Shown: positions 1 to 9,228 of the stretch, piece by piece
Layout of the letters: each line of letters begins with the position of its first letter
How positions within the stretch are numbered: the first letter of the stretch is position 1
Assembly: GCA_050084985.1 (NCBI GenBank)
Contig: JBITNC010000001.1
Location: 66,836,001 to 66,900,000, forward strand
From: Nageia nagi
Lineage: Eukaryota; Pinophyta
Direction: 5' to 3'
Length of the DNA stretch: 64,000 bases
Notes under the pieces: model-generated
The model's database searches: none
What the model was told of the DNA's origin: nothing
Seen by the model: the letters and a program-made list of their open reading frames with translations, nothing else
Program-made: the position numbers and the translations under genes

Positions 1-1443
1 AGGTATTTGGGCCTTTTCCTTAATTAGATTGTTCTTAAAAATATAGTTATAAAAGTTATTACCTTAGTATCAACATAGAAATATAATTTTACATATCAAG
101 TCTCCCTAAGTCGATTAGATGATAACCTTATCTTCTTACATTTTAATCTCAATCTTATTAGAAAAGGATATTTAATGATCATGAAGGCTCTACCAACTTG
201 ATATTTTAATCTAGATTGAATCTGCATTCTCCCTAAAGAAATCCACATTGAATCCAATTTGGAAGGGTCATTTTTGAGTGTTTTCTAAAGAATCTACATT
301 ACATAGAAACATTTTGATGTAAGCCATCTTAGGAATGCAAATTTTCCTTTATATGCATGTGAAATTAGAGTACTTCTTTCTCTTTGAGTTACAAAGAAGC
401 ATATATGATATCAACCATATGCAGAATGTGGATTTAAATTATAATATTTGTGCAACTTTAATAGCACTTAACTTTGCTGCATTCTTCTCTAATTGTTTGT
501 ATCATTGACAAAGCTACCACAAAACCAACTACTATTTTTGGCACCTAGAACTAACATCATGACTACCAACATAAATGATAGATAATTAAAACACCTAGTG
601 TACACTTGATTTACCTTATTATAGTACCTAGAAGCCATGTAAACTACCAAAAAGGCATATTACAGACTTTGCAAGCCTTTCTCATAATTACTGATACTTA
701 ACTTTATCTCTAATGATTTTAAATATACTAGGAAGGCATATTACAAACTTTGCAAGCATTTCTCTTAAATATTGATACTTAAATTTACCTCTAATGAGTT
801 TAAATATATTTTTTCAAAGTTATGGTAGTATTTATAGATGTCAAGATTTGAATAGACCCGTTAAAACATTTGTAGAAGAAAATATACTATTTTGGTGGAA
901 TTATTTGAACATACTTTGAAATGAATGGTCAAAATTTGAATCTCAAAATTAGAACACTTTAGGTGGTTAATTTGATTATATTTAACCATGATACATGATT
1001 AACCACCACCAATAGGAATTTTTATTCAAGAAAATGATCTTGTTTGATTTTACTATTTTTCCAACAAGATTTTATCTGCATAGTTGTGTCGAATCTTTGC
1101 CAAAATTAAACACTTCACTTCTCTACTATTCTAATGGAATTTGATGACTCCAATACTAATAGATCTCTAGTAAAATCAAACACTCTTTGTACACTTTATG
1201 CAATCAATCCCACCCTTATGCAGAGAGAATAAAGCTCATGCAGTCAACATAAACCATATGCAAAGAAGGTATTCTTTATGGGTATTTAATAAAAAAAGAA
1301 GAAGTATACTTATGTATCATGAATTAAATATTAATTTGAACAATATTTATGACTTGAAAAAGTAAATGTAACAATGCAAAATCATATTCATACATATAAT
1401 ATTTTGATTATTTGAAAGTACTATATACAAAATTACATCTACA
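1..1443 (-). repeat. 3' LTR of element A (truncated by window edge)
   Basis: This stretch aligns with about 16062-17425. Shared blocks include the runs around 110-150 and 16170-16210 (gatgataaccttatctt), and the shared right end aaattacatctaca. On the element's strand the LTR starts TGTAGATGTAATTT. The copies are strongly diverged, roughly 15-20% by eye, so the insertion is old. No polypurine tract is evident next to it. Confidence 0.85.
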
Positions 1444-1729
1444 TTCTTGTAATTCATAGAGATTTTTAGTAACAAAATTGAGAAATTGGACTAAAAAAAT
1501 AACCTTGGGCTATAGAGTCATCTATTACAAGATTGTAGTGTTATTAAATTAGTCCTAAATTGTAAGGGAAATAAAAGTTTTATGAACCTTATTTATCTAA
1601 AAAATAGTCAACTATACATGCCAATTTTGAATACTAAATATAATTGGCTGATAAAATAATGAACTAGACAACTGCATACATTTTTTAAAAAGTTATAGAT
1701 CCCAAATTTGTAGTACTACTCTCTTTTGG

Positions 1730-2797
1730 AAAGTTCTTGAGATGTTAACAAATCATTGGAAAGTTACAGATCCATATGATCCAATTGATAGGAATTAAAT
1801 TGTTTACATTCAACTATCATAAACGATCCTTCCCATAAAGAATCAAATTTCTTATGCCTACCTGATTTGCTTTTATATTAAGTCCATTTTAACACTAGAT
1901 CACCCTTTTTGTATAGAATATGAGAAGCCTTTTTCTTTTCAAACTAGGTTTTGACTATTGAATTTCTTTTTTGAAAGTTGACAAAAGATTTATCCCTCTA
2001 TTCTTCCAATTCTATCAACTACATATACCTATGTTGTAAAGGCCTAGAGAAGCATAACTCATCTTCCATTAGGATTTATATTATCAAAATCTCTAAATGC
2101 ATGGGTAATATATCTCTCTTCCCATACATTAATGTATAAGGAGAGGTTTTAATAGATTCCTTCACACATATTCTATCAGCCCACAATGCATAATCTAATT
2201 TTATATGCCATTCTCTTGGATTATCTTCCATTATTCTTTTGAGATTTTTAAGAATGTTATTATTGATGGACTCAGTAAGACCATTTTGATGTAGGTAGTA
2301 ATTGGAAGAGGTTTTCCATATAATATTATACTTCATTACAAGCTCTAATAAATTTGCACCAATAAAAGTAGGACCATTATCAGAGACTATCACAACTAGG
2401 ATCCTAAACCTTGTTATCAACTTCTGTAGAAATATCAAGACTGTATCTTGATCAACATTCTTTTAGGTAATTTATTCCACCCATCTAGTAAAGTAATTTA
2501 TTCTAATAAATATGAACTTATGTATAGTAGATAAATTGGGATTAATCACTCCTATAAAATCAAAGACCCATTGCTGAAATGGTTCCTCAATGACTTCATG
2601 CTTAAGAGGTAAGGAACCACTTCATATCCTACCAACAAACCTTAAATATTTCTCATATTCTTTAGTAGTCTGATATGATTCCTTGCATATAGTAGGCCAA
2701 TAGTAACCTACTTACAAAAGTTTAGCTATCATTACTTTTTTAGAATAGTGGCCTCCTTAAAAACCTAAATGAAATTCTTTGAGAAATTTTGGCACAT
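1730..2797 (-). pseudogene. Integrase of element A (decayed)
   Basis: Minus-strand translation gives, in order, the HHCC zinc-binding region (FHLG, GGHYS, then YYWPTICKESYQ), the DDE core and the C-terminal domain. The catalytic positions look kept: D in VFDFIG, D in SDNGPTF, and E in GLTESIN. A C-terminal part containing GDLVLKW runs to about 1740. Residues from VSDNGPTF to about 2076 form an open stretch of 120 codons, while several stops interrupt the rest. The role would have been insertion of element cDNA into the host genome. The N-terminal end of the zinc finger lies at 10063 and beyond, because element N landed inside it. Confidence 0.9.
2793..2797. repeat. Target-site duplication of N (left), CACAT
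   Basis: CACAT directly precedes the TG of the 5' LTR and is repeated at 10063-10067 directly after the CA of the 3' LTR. Removing N and one copy rejoins the integrase reading of element A. Confidence 0.95.
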
Positions 2798-3481
2798 TGT
2801 TAACACATAAAAATGAATTTATGTTTTTAAATCAATAAATTAATGAAATATGCTTGGCCTAAATATATGTCTTGAATTTATTAAAGTGATAATATCAATG
2901 TTTGTCTTGAATATGAATTTTATAATGATTATCTTGAATATTGCATGGATTATCTTGTTTATTGGTGTGTTTATCTTGAATGTTGTGAATTAGCCTTATT
3001 TATGTAGATGCACGTCGACCCATGGGTGGTATTATCTATTATCTATATAAATAAGGGATCTAATAGTAAGTCCATAATAACAAGGATACACATGATCCCG
3101 CGTATGGTCTTGTAAGTGGCTACCCCTTAAGGTATCTCTTGGTACCACCTACAAGGCTGTGGTTTGTGTGCTTCCTTTCGTGAGCTATCCTGACATCTAC
3201 GATCTATTCTGATATCATACTGCTATCTGAGACATCTATATTGAAGTACAGTACATCATCATTAGTACATCACCAATATCTACATCTTTCATTGTCAGGT
3301 ACGTTCCATGAGGTAAGTACACAAATTACAGTCTTGGTTGGTACAATTACACTTTTGAATTGGTTATTTTGTTTATTGTTATCTAGAATAAATTGCTATC
3401 TGTAGCTTAAATACAAATAATATTGAGTTTGTAGATATTTGCCTATTTACTTATTTGCATGCTCAATTTTATTTGTAAACA
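2798..3481 (+). repeat. 5' LTR of element N (684 bp)
   Basis: It begins TGTTAACACATAAAAATG and ends TTTGTAAACA. It matches 9229-10062 nearly base for base, except that the 3' copy has an extra segment of about 150 bp (9679-9837) where this copy has only six bases (3248-3253). The diverged solo LTR at 19890-20710 has the longer form, so this copy probably carries a deletion. Confidence 0.95.
3044..3053 (+). promoter_or_regulatory. TATA box in N 5' LTR
   Basis: TATATAAATA sits mid-LTR, so transcription would start about 30 bases downstream, near 3075. The same sequence is kept at 9475-9484 in the 3' LTR. Confidence 0.7.
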
Positions 3482-3483
3482 TT

Positions 3484-3501
3484 TGGTGAACCCGACGTGA
3501 A
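3484..3501 (+). other. Primer-binding site of N
   Basis: TGGTGAACCCGACGTGAA starts two bases after the LTR end, the usual place for the tRNA primer site. I cannot assign the tRNA from memory. It differs from the TGGCACRC-type site of elements B and F. Confidence 0.75.
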
Positions 3502-3572
3502 GTGCACATCATTATACTAAAACCCTAAAGGTTTTAGTTAAGACTAACATCTATTTTGTGAGTGTTTTAGTT

Positions 3573-4790
3573 ATGGAGCAGCTTAAGTTATTCTTGCGTA
3601 GTCTTTTAAAAAGAGATTTGGATGAATTATTGGTATAAATCAGACATGATGATCCAGAGGGATCTGGAGGAATGCAAAATAGCACTGAGGGGGACAATAG
3701 TAATTTTTAGGCTACTATGGAAGGTATGCAGAGGTAGATAGATAGATTGGCAAGGAGATCAACTCCACCTAATGATTCTTTCGAATTTGGTAGTCCCTTA
3801 TGTGATGAGATTCGTAGGCACATGCCACCATTCAACTACAAAGAGCCAAAATTTAGTAATTTCAATGGTGAAGGAGATCCAAGAAGACATATACAAGGAT
3901 TCAAGGATGAGTGTGAACTCAAAATTGGTACAGACCAAAGATTGCAAGCTAAATTCTTCCCCCAGAGCTTGGAAGGAGAGGCTCGAGAATGGTTTTATGC
4001 CTTACCTGAAGGGTCCATCACATCATTTGAGGAATTCAGTAATTTGTTTCTAGAGCAATATAAGCATAACATCAAGAAGGAGGTTATGCTATCAGATTTA
4101 TGTGCTATCAAGCAAGACAGTGATGAGCAACTAGACAAATTTGTTGTAAGGTTTAAGAAGACATGGCAGCAAGTGAAGACCAGATTAACAGAAAAAGAGG
4201 CAAATAACATTTTTAAAGAAGCTGTTATATTGCCCTTACAATCATATGTTATCGATTATACACATCTTACATTTTCCAATATGACGTATAAACTATTAGA
4301 GAAAGAAAAAGTCCTTGTGAAGCTAGGGCTTGTAAAGTATGGCAATAGTGATAAGACAAAAGCAAAGGATAAGAGACCGCAATCGCCAAAGAAAGAGAAA
4401 AATATACATGTGGCTGAGAAGACAGGTGAGACGAAGGAGAAGAAATTTGTGAGATTTCCCATACCTCCAAGACATATCCTAAAAGACCTTGTGGAAAAAG
4501 GGTTATTACAACCCTTGCCTACCCGTGAAGAAGATCCTACATTAGAAAAACCCGCTTGGTATAAGGAAGATAGGTATTGTGAATATCATCAGACTAAGGG
4601 CCATGCTACTAATGGATGTGGAAACCTTAGGAATAGAATACAGAAGCTCATAGAAGATGGATTCTATGTGTGTCCAGTAAAGGTCAAAGATATAGGAGAA
4701 GAACAACATGTCAATATGATCTTTCTTGAAGATGCTTGCGAGGTTAGCACCGGTGGGGGCTCCAGGCCCTCCGGAGGTATCATTTGGTAG
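3573..4790 (+). pseudogene. gag: gag of element N, nearly intact
   Basis: Capsid/nucleocapsid polyprotein of the Tat-like type. The first ATG in frame is 3573, giving 406 codons. Three in-frame stops (TAA 3636, TAG 3708, TAG 3735) lie near the start, and each fits a C-to-T change in a Gln codon. From 3747 to 4790 the frame is open for 347 codons. The retrotransposon gag core is recognisable (EPKFSNFNGEGDP; LEGEAREWFYALPEGSI; FLEQYKHNIKKE). Near the C-terminus a CX2HX4GHX4C-type knuckle, CEYHQTKGHATNGC, is followed by LRNRIQKLIEDG, as in related Tat gags. No pol frame follows. It would package element RNA if read through or restored by other copies. Confidence 0.9.
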
Positions 4791-5212
4791 ATCAAAATAT
4801 ATTAAAAAAAAAAGAAAAAAAAAAGAGAGAAAAGCTAGCAGTTGGTTTAGGTCACTAACGGACATCATGGTCAAGATTGGAGGGCTTCATGATGTCATAA
4901 CAGGAGTGCCGACGTTGTATTTCATGATAATAGGACCACCGATGGTCCTCTTTTAGTGGAAAAATAGAGGAAAGCAAAAGATTCCAATTCCTTTCGTAGC
5001 GTGAGAAGTCAAAATTTTAGGGCATGTCATTGGCATTCATTCTCAAGGATCATGAAACATCAAATTCATGCATCACAAGTACATGTACAAGAGCAAATCA
5101 AGTACCAAAATTTGTGTTTTATATATATCATGATCAAAATGTTTTGGTTTACAATACAACTGGATGAGATTACATAGAATGATCTAGAATCTTCTATTAG
5201 ACCCCCCTCCCC
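4791..5212. other. Spacer between gag and antisense gene in N
   Basis: Holds an A-rich run (about 4801-4833), a perfect 9-bp inverted repeat (GACATCATG 4861-4869 and CATGATGTC 4888-4896, loop 18) and the palindromic motif GGACCACCGATGGTCC at 4933-4948. Its right part is the likely 3' UTR of the antisense gene. No coding seen. Confidence 0.6.
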
Positions 5213-7477
5213 CTACACTAGAGCTAGTAGCCCTGCTAGATGTGCCAAGCTGCACTGTGCCTTGTACTTCTCTACACGTGCCTTCTCCTTACTGATCTAT
5301 CTCTCAGCCTGGTGAAGCTACTCATAGAGGGCCTTGATTTCCTTGTTGGCTACCTGTAGGTCCTAATAGATACCAGCATAATCCCCTCCTTTGAACCATA
5401 GACGACCCTATAGCTCTCTAATCTCCTCATCCTTCTGACCAATTTGACCACACAGCTTAGCCATCTCAACCTCAAGATCTGTGACATTGCATAAACATAT
5501 CATGTTAATCCTTGGCATATCATAAAAAGTAGAAAATAAAAGTAAAGTAAAAGTGAAAATAGGTTACCATCATCATCCTCATCGTAGTCTTCCTCCTCCC
5601 AGTTTGTTTTCATCTTATACTCAGGTTCATACTCATCCTGGTCTGGATCGATCTCCTCATTATCGTCATGACTTGCATCTAGAGATGTGTTGCAAGCATA
5701 TGTAGAGCTACTCTCTCCTCCCCACCCTCCTGTTGTGAAGGGAGTGTCCCATCTGGTATCTATGTCTCCTGTGTCTTCATCCTCCCATGCATCGTCACCC
5801 GTGTCAGCATCATGAATGCCTATGTGGTGAGGATGGTGTGTCCTCCACCAGTCTAGGTAGTCATCCGTGTGATCAGGTCCATCTATGTCATCATAAACCT
5901 CATAGTTGGAGTCCTTGCTAGGGGAATCCCAATCTGAGTCCCAGTCAGATACTAGCTCATAATCCTCTGGGAGGTGCCTGCTATGGTAGTAGCACACCAC
6001 TATCCTGCAGTCATCCGATATACCCTGCTGGAAGCCAAACTGACGGAGTACCTGCTCTGGCTTGTATGGCTCCACTAGTGCCCTACACACCTATAGGTAT
6101 GTAGGGTGTCTCACCCATGCCATATCCTGTATGTCCTCCTCCCACTCTGGTACACCTCCCCGATAGGGATGCTAGTATATCTGCACCTCCCGTAGTAGGT
6201 CAAACTGCACCCACCATCCCTCTAGGTCCATGCTAGGAAAATGTGGTCCCTCTATCATCACCCACTATTGCCAGGTGGGTACATCATCTAGCTGATCTAG
6301 GGGCAACATCATCAGTCTAGAGATGATGATGTGATCATATGCCCACACCTGCAGTATCATAGAATGAGCCACCTATCTCCCCCCTCTCTCCACCTCTGTA
6401 AAGCTGTGGAGGTCATGATAGAGTTGCACCAGTATCATGGGGCACCATGCATACCGCTGCCTGTGTGTCACCATGTCCTGAATGATAGGAACCATGCCCA
6501 TAGGAAAGGTCTCACTACTCTTGTCTGGGTAGACAATAGCATCCAAAAGGTAAGCAATGAGGAGTCTCATTCGTAGGTCACCCCGTGCTGGATGATACTC
6601 TGACACATGTCTCATTAGGGACACACCCCTCTTCCTATGATTTACTTTGTCTGACCCCATCAACCATGTAGCCCATACCTCTACCTATTCCAGGCTTGGA
6701 ATAGAAATCATGTTCACTAGCCTCCCCCTGATAGGAAGTCTAGTGATCTTGTAGATATCATCTAGTGTCACTGTAATCTCACCAGTTAGAAGGTGAAAGG
6801 TGTTGGAGTTTGGATCCCACCTCTCCATCAAAGCTATCAGCATGTTGTGATCATGAAACACATAGTTAGCAAATGTAAGGTAGCAAAACGAAATGTCCTC
6901 TAGAATGCTCTGGGTTGCGTCAGTTTGTGGCCACTATTGGGCAGTGGTGAAGGCGGCACTCTTGTCGGATGGTCGCATAAGGTATGCACGATTCTGCAAG
7001 AAAAGAATGACAAAAGGCAAGTTAGTATCAAGATATGAAACACAAATAGCAAAAATAGTACTGGTAAAGAGGACCGTCCATGGCCTAGATCAGGTGAGAA
7101 GGACCACCCACGGTCTAGATCAGGTGAGAAGGACCACCCACAGCCGAAATTGGGGTAGAAATGACCGCCAGCGGTCCTATTTCTGTGAATAAGGGTCAAC
7201 AAAATTTAGGGTGTGGGTTCATACAAATGAGCATAGTACAACCATGATACTAGAAATTCAAAAAAATAGAATAAAAAGGGAAAAATAAAGGGTAGGGTAT
7301 TCAACAGGAAAACCCTAGGGGCAATTTGGAAAACCAGCATGTAGGCAGCTAAAATCTGAAGATAAGCAAAAGCATAGCAAGGAAAAGGTAGGAGATGCAA
7401 TGTACCTGATGACCAGCAGGAGAATCAACCACCAAGGTAGCTTTGTGTCCATCTCAACGTGTGATCGGTAGGACCAT
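5213..7477 (-). pseudogene. Antisense plant mobile domain (PMD) gene in N, three exons, decayed by TAG stops
   Basis: I read three exons on the minus strand: 7477-7406, 6993-5568 and 5478-5213. The introns are 7405-6994 (CAG|GTACAT ... TTTTCTTGCAG|AAT) and 5567-5479 (GATG|GTAACC ... GTCACAG|ATC). Together they give 1764 nt, exactly 588 codons. Exon 2 starts with the aminotransferase-like PMD (ALMERWDPNSNTFHLLTGE, ITVTLDDIYKITRLPIRG, later AIVYPDKSS, then VQLYHDLHSF and LQVWAYDHIIISR). A stretch dense in Asp/Glu follows (about 5970-5570), and exon 3 is a coiled coil (LEVEMAKLCGQIGQKDEEI). Internal stops: TGA 7456; TAG 6936, 6687, 6375, 6267, 6174, 6093, 5410, 5365, 5320, 5299. The ten TAGs fit Gln CAG. 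PMD proteins include MAIN/MAIL1 and transposon-borne forms; the molecular role of this one is unknown. It is a pseudogene in this copy. An expressed relative elsewhere would be needed to prove function. Confidence 0.85.
7071..7145 (+). repeat. 30-bp tandem repeat inside intron 1 of the PMD gene
   Basis: The phrase starting GGACC recurs at 7071, 7101 and 7131, each followed by a near-copy of CTAGATCAGGTGAGAA. Each unit carries the GGACCRYCCAYGGYC half of the palindromic motif found elsewhere in N. Confidence 0.85.
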
Positions 7478-7621
7478 AGCATGCAGTATAGTAATACAGG
7501 AAGAATCACCTAGTGATAGCAACAAAATCACTGGCTAAACCTCTCTAAATCAGTCTCTCAAGCTCTAGGATACTCTCAACTATGAAAATGATAGGGTGAT
7601 CAAATGAGGAAGGGTGGGGCC

Positions 7622-7630
7622 CCTTTTATA
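7622..7630 (-). promoter_or_regulatory. TATA box of the antisense PMD gene
   Basis: On the minus strand the sequence reads CTATAAAAGGGGCCCC, a strong plant TATA match, about 145 bases upstream of the proposed ATG at 7477. Transcription would start near 7595 and run toward gag, convergent with transcription from the 5' LTR. Confidence 0.65.
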
Positions 7631-7639
7631 GAAAAGTTA

Positions 7640-7950
7640 GGGCACATATTTCAAGATGAATTTCAATTTGGGCATTTGGTATACATGGACGTGCAACCAG
7701 GTGTCAATTTGGAATCTAGAGGTGATTCGTAGGGACCTGATCTTCATGGTTTTCGATGAATCTTAAAGAAAAGGATCGCTCGTAGCCTTAGGTGAAGATC
7801 ATCAGCATTCTAAGTCTACAAGAAAGGACCGCCCACGTTCCTTTATCTAAAAAATCAGCTTATCTAAGTATCATGGGTGCATCATAGGTGTTTTATCAAC
7901 ATTATATCTAGGAGAATATTGCTTTGAGTTTCATGTTTACAGACCTAAAT
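7640..7950. other. N internal spacer upstream of the antisense promoter
   Basis: Non-coding. It contains two copies of the palindromic motif: GGACCGCCCACGTTCC at 7826-7841 and a weaker one at 7773-7787. It leads into the tandem arrays. Confidence 0.5.
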
Positions 7951-8237
7951 TATCAGCTTATCATGTCTATGGGTGGAGTTCTACCTCCCGTTATCAGTTT
8001 ATCATGTGTTTGAGTGGAGTTCCAGCTCCTGATATCAGCTTATCATGCTTATGAGTGGAGTTCTAGCTCTTGATATTAGCTTATCATGCTTATGAGTGGA
8101 GTTCCAGATCCCACTATCAGCTTATCATGCTTATGAGTGGAGTTCCAACTCCCATTATCAGCTTATCATGCCTATGAGTGGAGTTCCAGCTCCCATTATT
8201 AGCTTATCATGCCTCTTGGTGGAGTGTCAGCTCCATT
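7951..8237 (+). repeat. 41-bp tandem array in N
   Basis: TATCAGCTTATCATG starts at 7951, 7992, 8033, 8074, 8115, 8156 and 8197, an exact 41-bp period, and each is followed by a form of GAGTGGAGTTCCAGCTCC. About seven copies. Short ORFs through it are repeat artefacts. Confidence 0.95.
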
Positions 8238-8240
8238 AGT

Positions 8241-8716
8241 TTATCACTTGTTTTGCAGAGTTCAGTTCTTATGCAACTGCATACACCTCTTGGTGCGAAG
8301 GCTCAGTTGTGTGGAACTTAGCTCTCCCCTATCAGCTTATCACTTATTTTGTAGAGTTCGGTTCTTATGCAACTGTAGTACACCTCTTGGTGTGAAGGCT
8401 CAGTTGTGTGGAATTTAGCTCTCCCCCATCAGCTTATCATTATTTTGCAGAGTTCGATTCTTATGCAACTGCAGTACACCTCTTGGTGTGAAGGCTCAGT
8501 TGTGTGGAACTTAGCTCTCATGTATCAGCTTATCACTTGTTTTGCAGAGTTCGGTTCTTATACAACTATAGTACACCTCTTGGTGCGAAGGCTCAGTTGT
8601 GTGGAACTTAGCTCTCCTCTATGAGCTTATCACTTATTTTGTAGAGTTCAATTCTTATACAACTACAGTACAACTCTTGGTGTGAAGGCTCAGTTGTGTG
8701 GAACTTAGCTCTCCCC
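8241..8716 (+). repeat. 96/97-bp tandem array in N
   Basis: TTATCACTTGTTTTGCAGAG-type starts occur at 8241, 8337, 8434, 8530 and 8627 (periods 96, 97, 96, 97). The units end ...GTGTGGAACTTAGCTCTCCC. Five copies. The CAGCTTATCA segment is shared with the 41-bp unit, so this array probably grew from it. Confidence 0.95.
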
Positions 8717-8855
8717 TGTGTGTTGTCATGTGTTATCATGTCTTATCTTATGAGTTGGTCCTGTGTGGTGTCATGTGTTGTCATGTCTTATCTTGTGATG
8801 TGGTCATGTATGGTGTCATGTGTTGTCATGTCTTATCTTATGATGTGGTCTTGTC
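8717..8855 (+). repeat. 45-bp tandem array in N
   Basis: TCTTATCTTR starts at 8741, 8786 and 8831 (period 45), set in GTGTTGTCATG...ATGTGGTC. About three copies, third of three adjacent arrays. Confidence 0.9.
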
Positions 8856-9228
8856 AAGTTGTCATCCGGTCGACATGTGTGGTCAAGTTGTCTGTCCGAT
8901 CATTGTCATGCGTGTTGTCAGGTTTGTTATCATGGGTCATCAGTATTGCGGCAAGATTATCAACTTATCATATTTTTAGATATATCATGCTATCACCTTC
9001 TACAGCAAGATGCAAGTGGTAAGCATGCCCAAGGTAATATCAAAAGGGAGTTTTCTCAACCTATATCTAGTACTAATAAGCTTTATCATGATGTTGTTTA
9101 AGTTTAGAATGGTTAATGTTTATCATTGCTTATCAAAATTGTTTGCTATGATATTGTGTTTTTACTTTGAATGCAAAATCTCAAGTCGCCTCATGTTTCT
9201 TTCAATTTCACATCCAAAGTGGGGCATC
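8856..9228 (+). other. 3' untranslated part of N with polypurine tract
   Basis: No coding seen. AAAGTGGGGCATC at 9216-9228 abuts the TG of the 3' LTR and fits a gypsy plus-strand primer (polypurine tract). Confidence 0.7.

Noticed and set aside
4542-4874. 110-codon minus-strand frame opposite gag
   Set aside because: Shadow of the gag frame and the A-rich run.
6893-7202. Open frames of about 100 codons on both strands
   Set aside because: They overlap intron 1 and the start of exon 2 in wrong frames; the Pro/Trp-rich repeats come from the 30-bp tandem unit.
3573-7477. TAG read as glutamine (altered genetic code)
   Set aside because: The content is plant nuclear repeats, other stops (TAA, TGA) also interrupt frames, and CHG deamination explains TAG at Gln positions in dead elements on both strands.
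7951-8237. CRISPR-like array
   Set aside because: Head-to-tail units without unique spacers, inside a plant LTR element.
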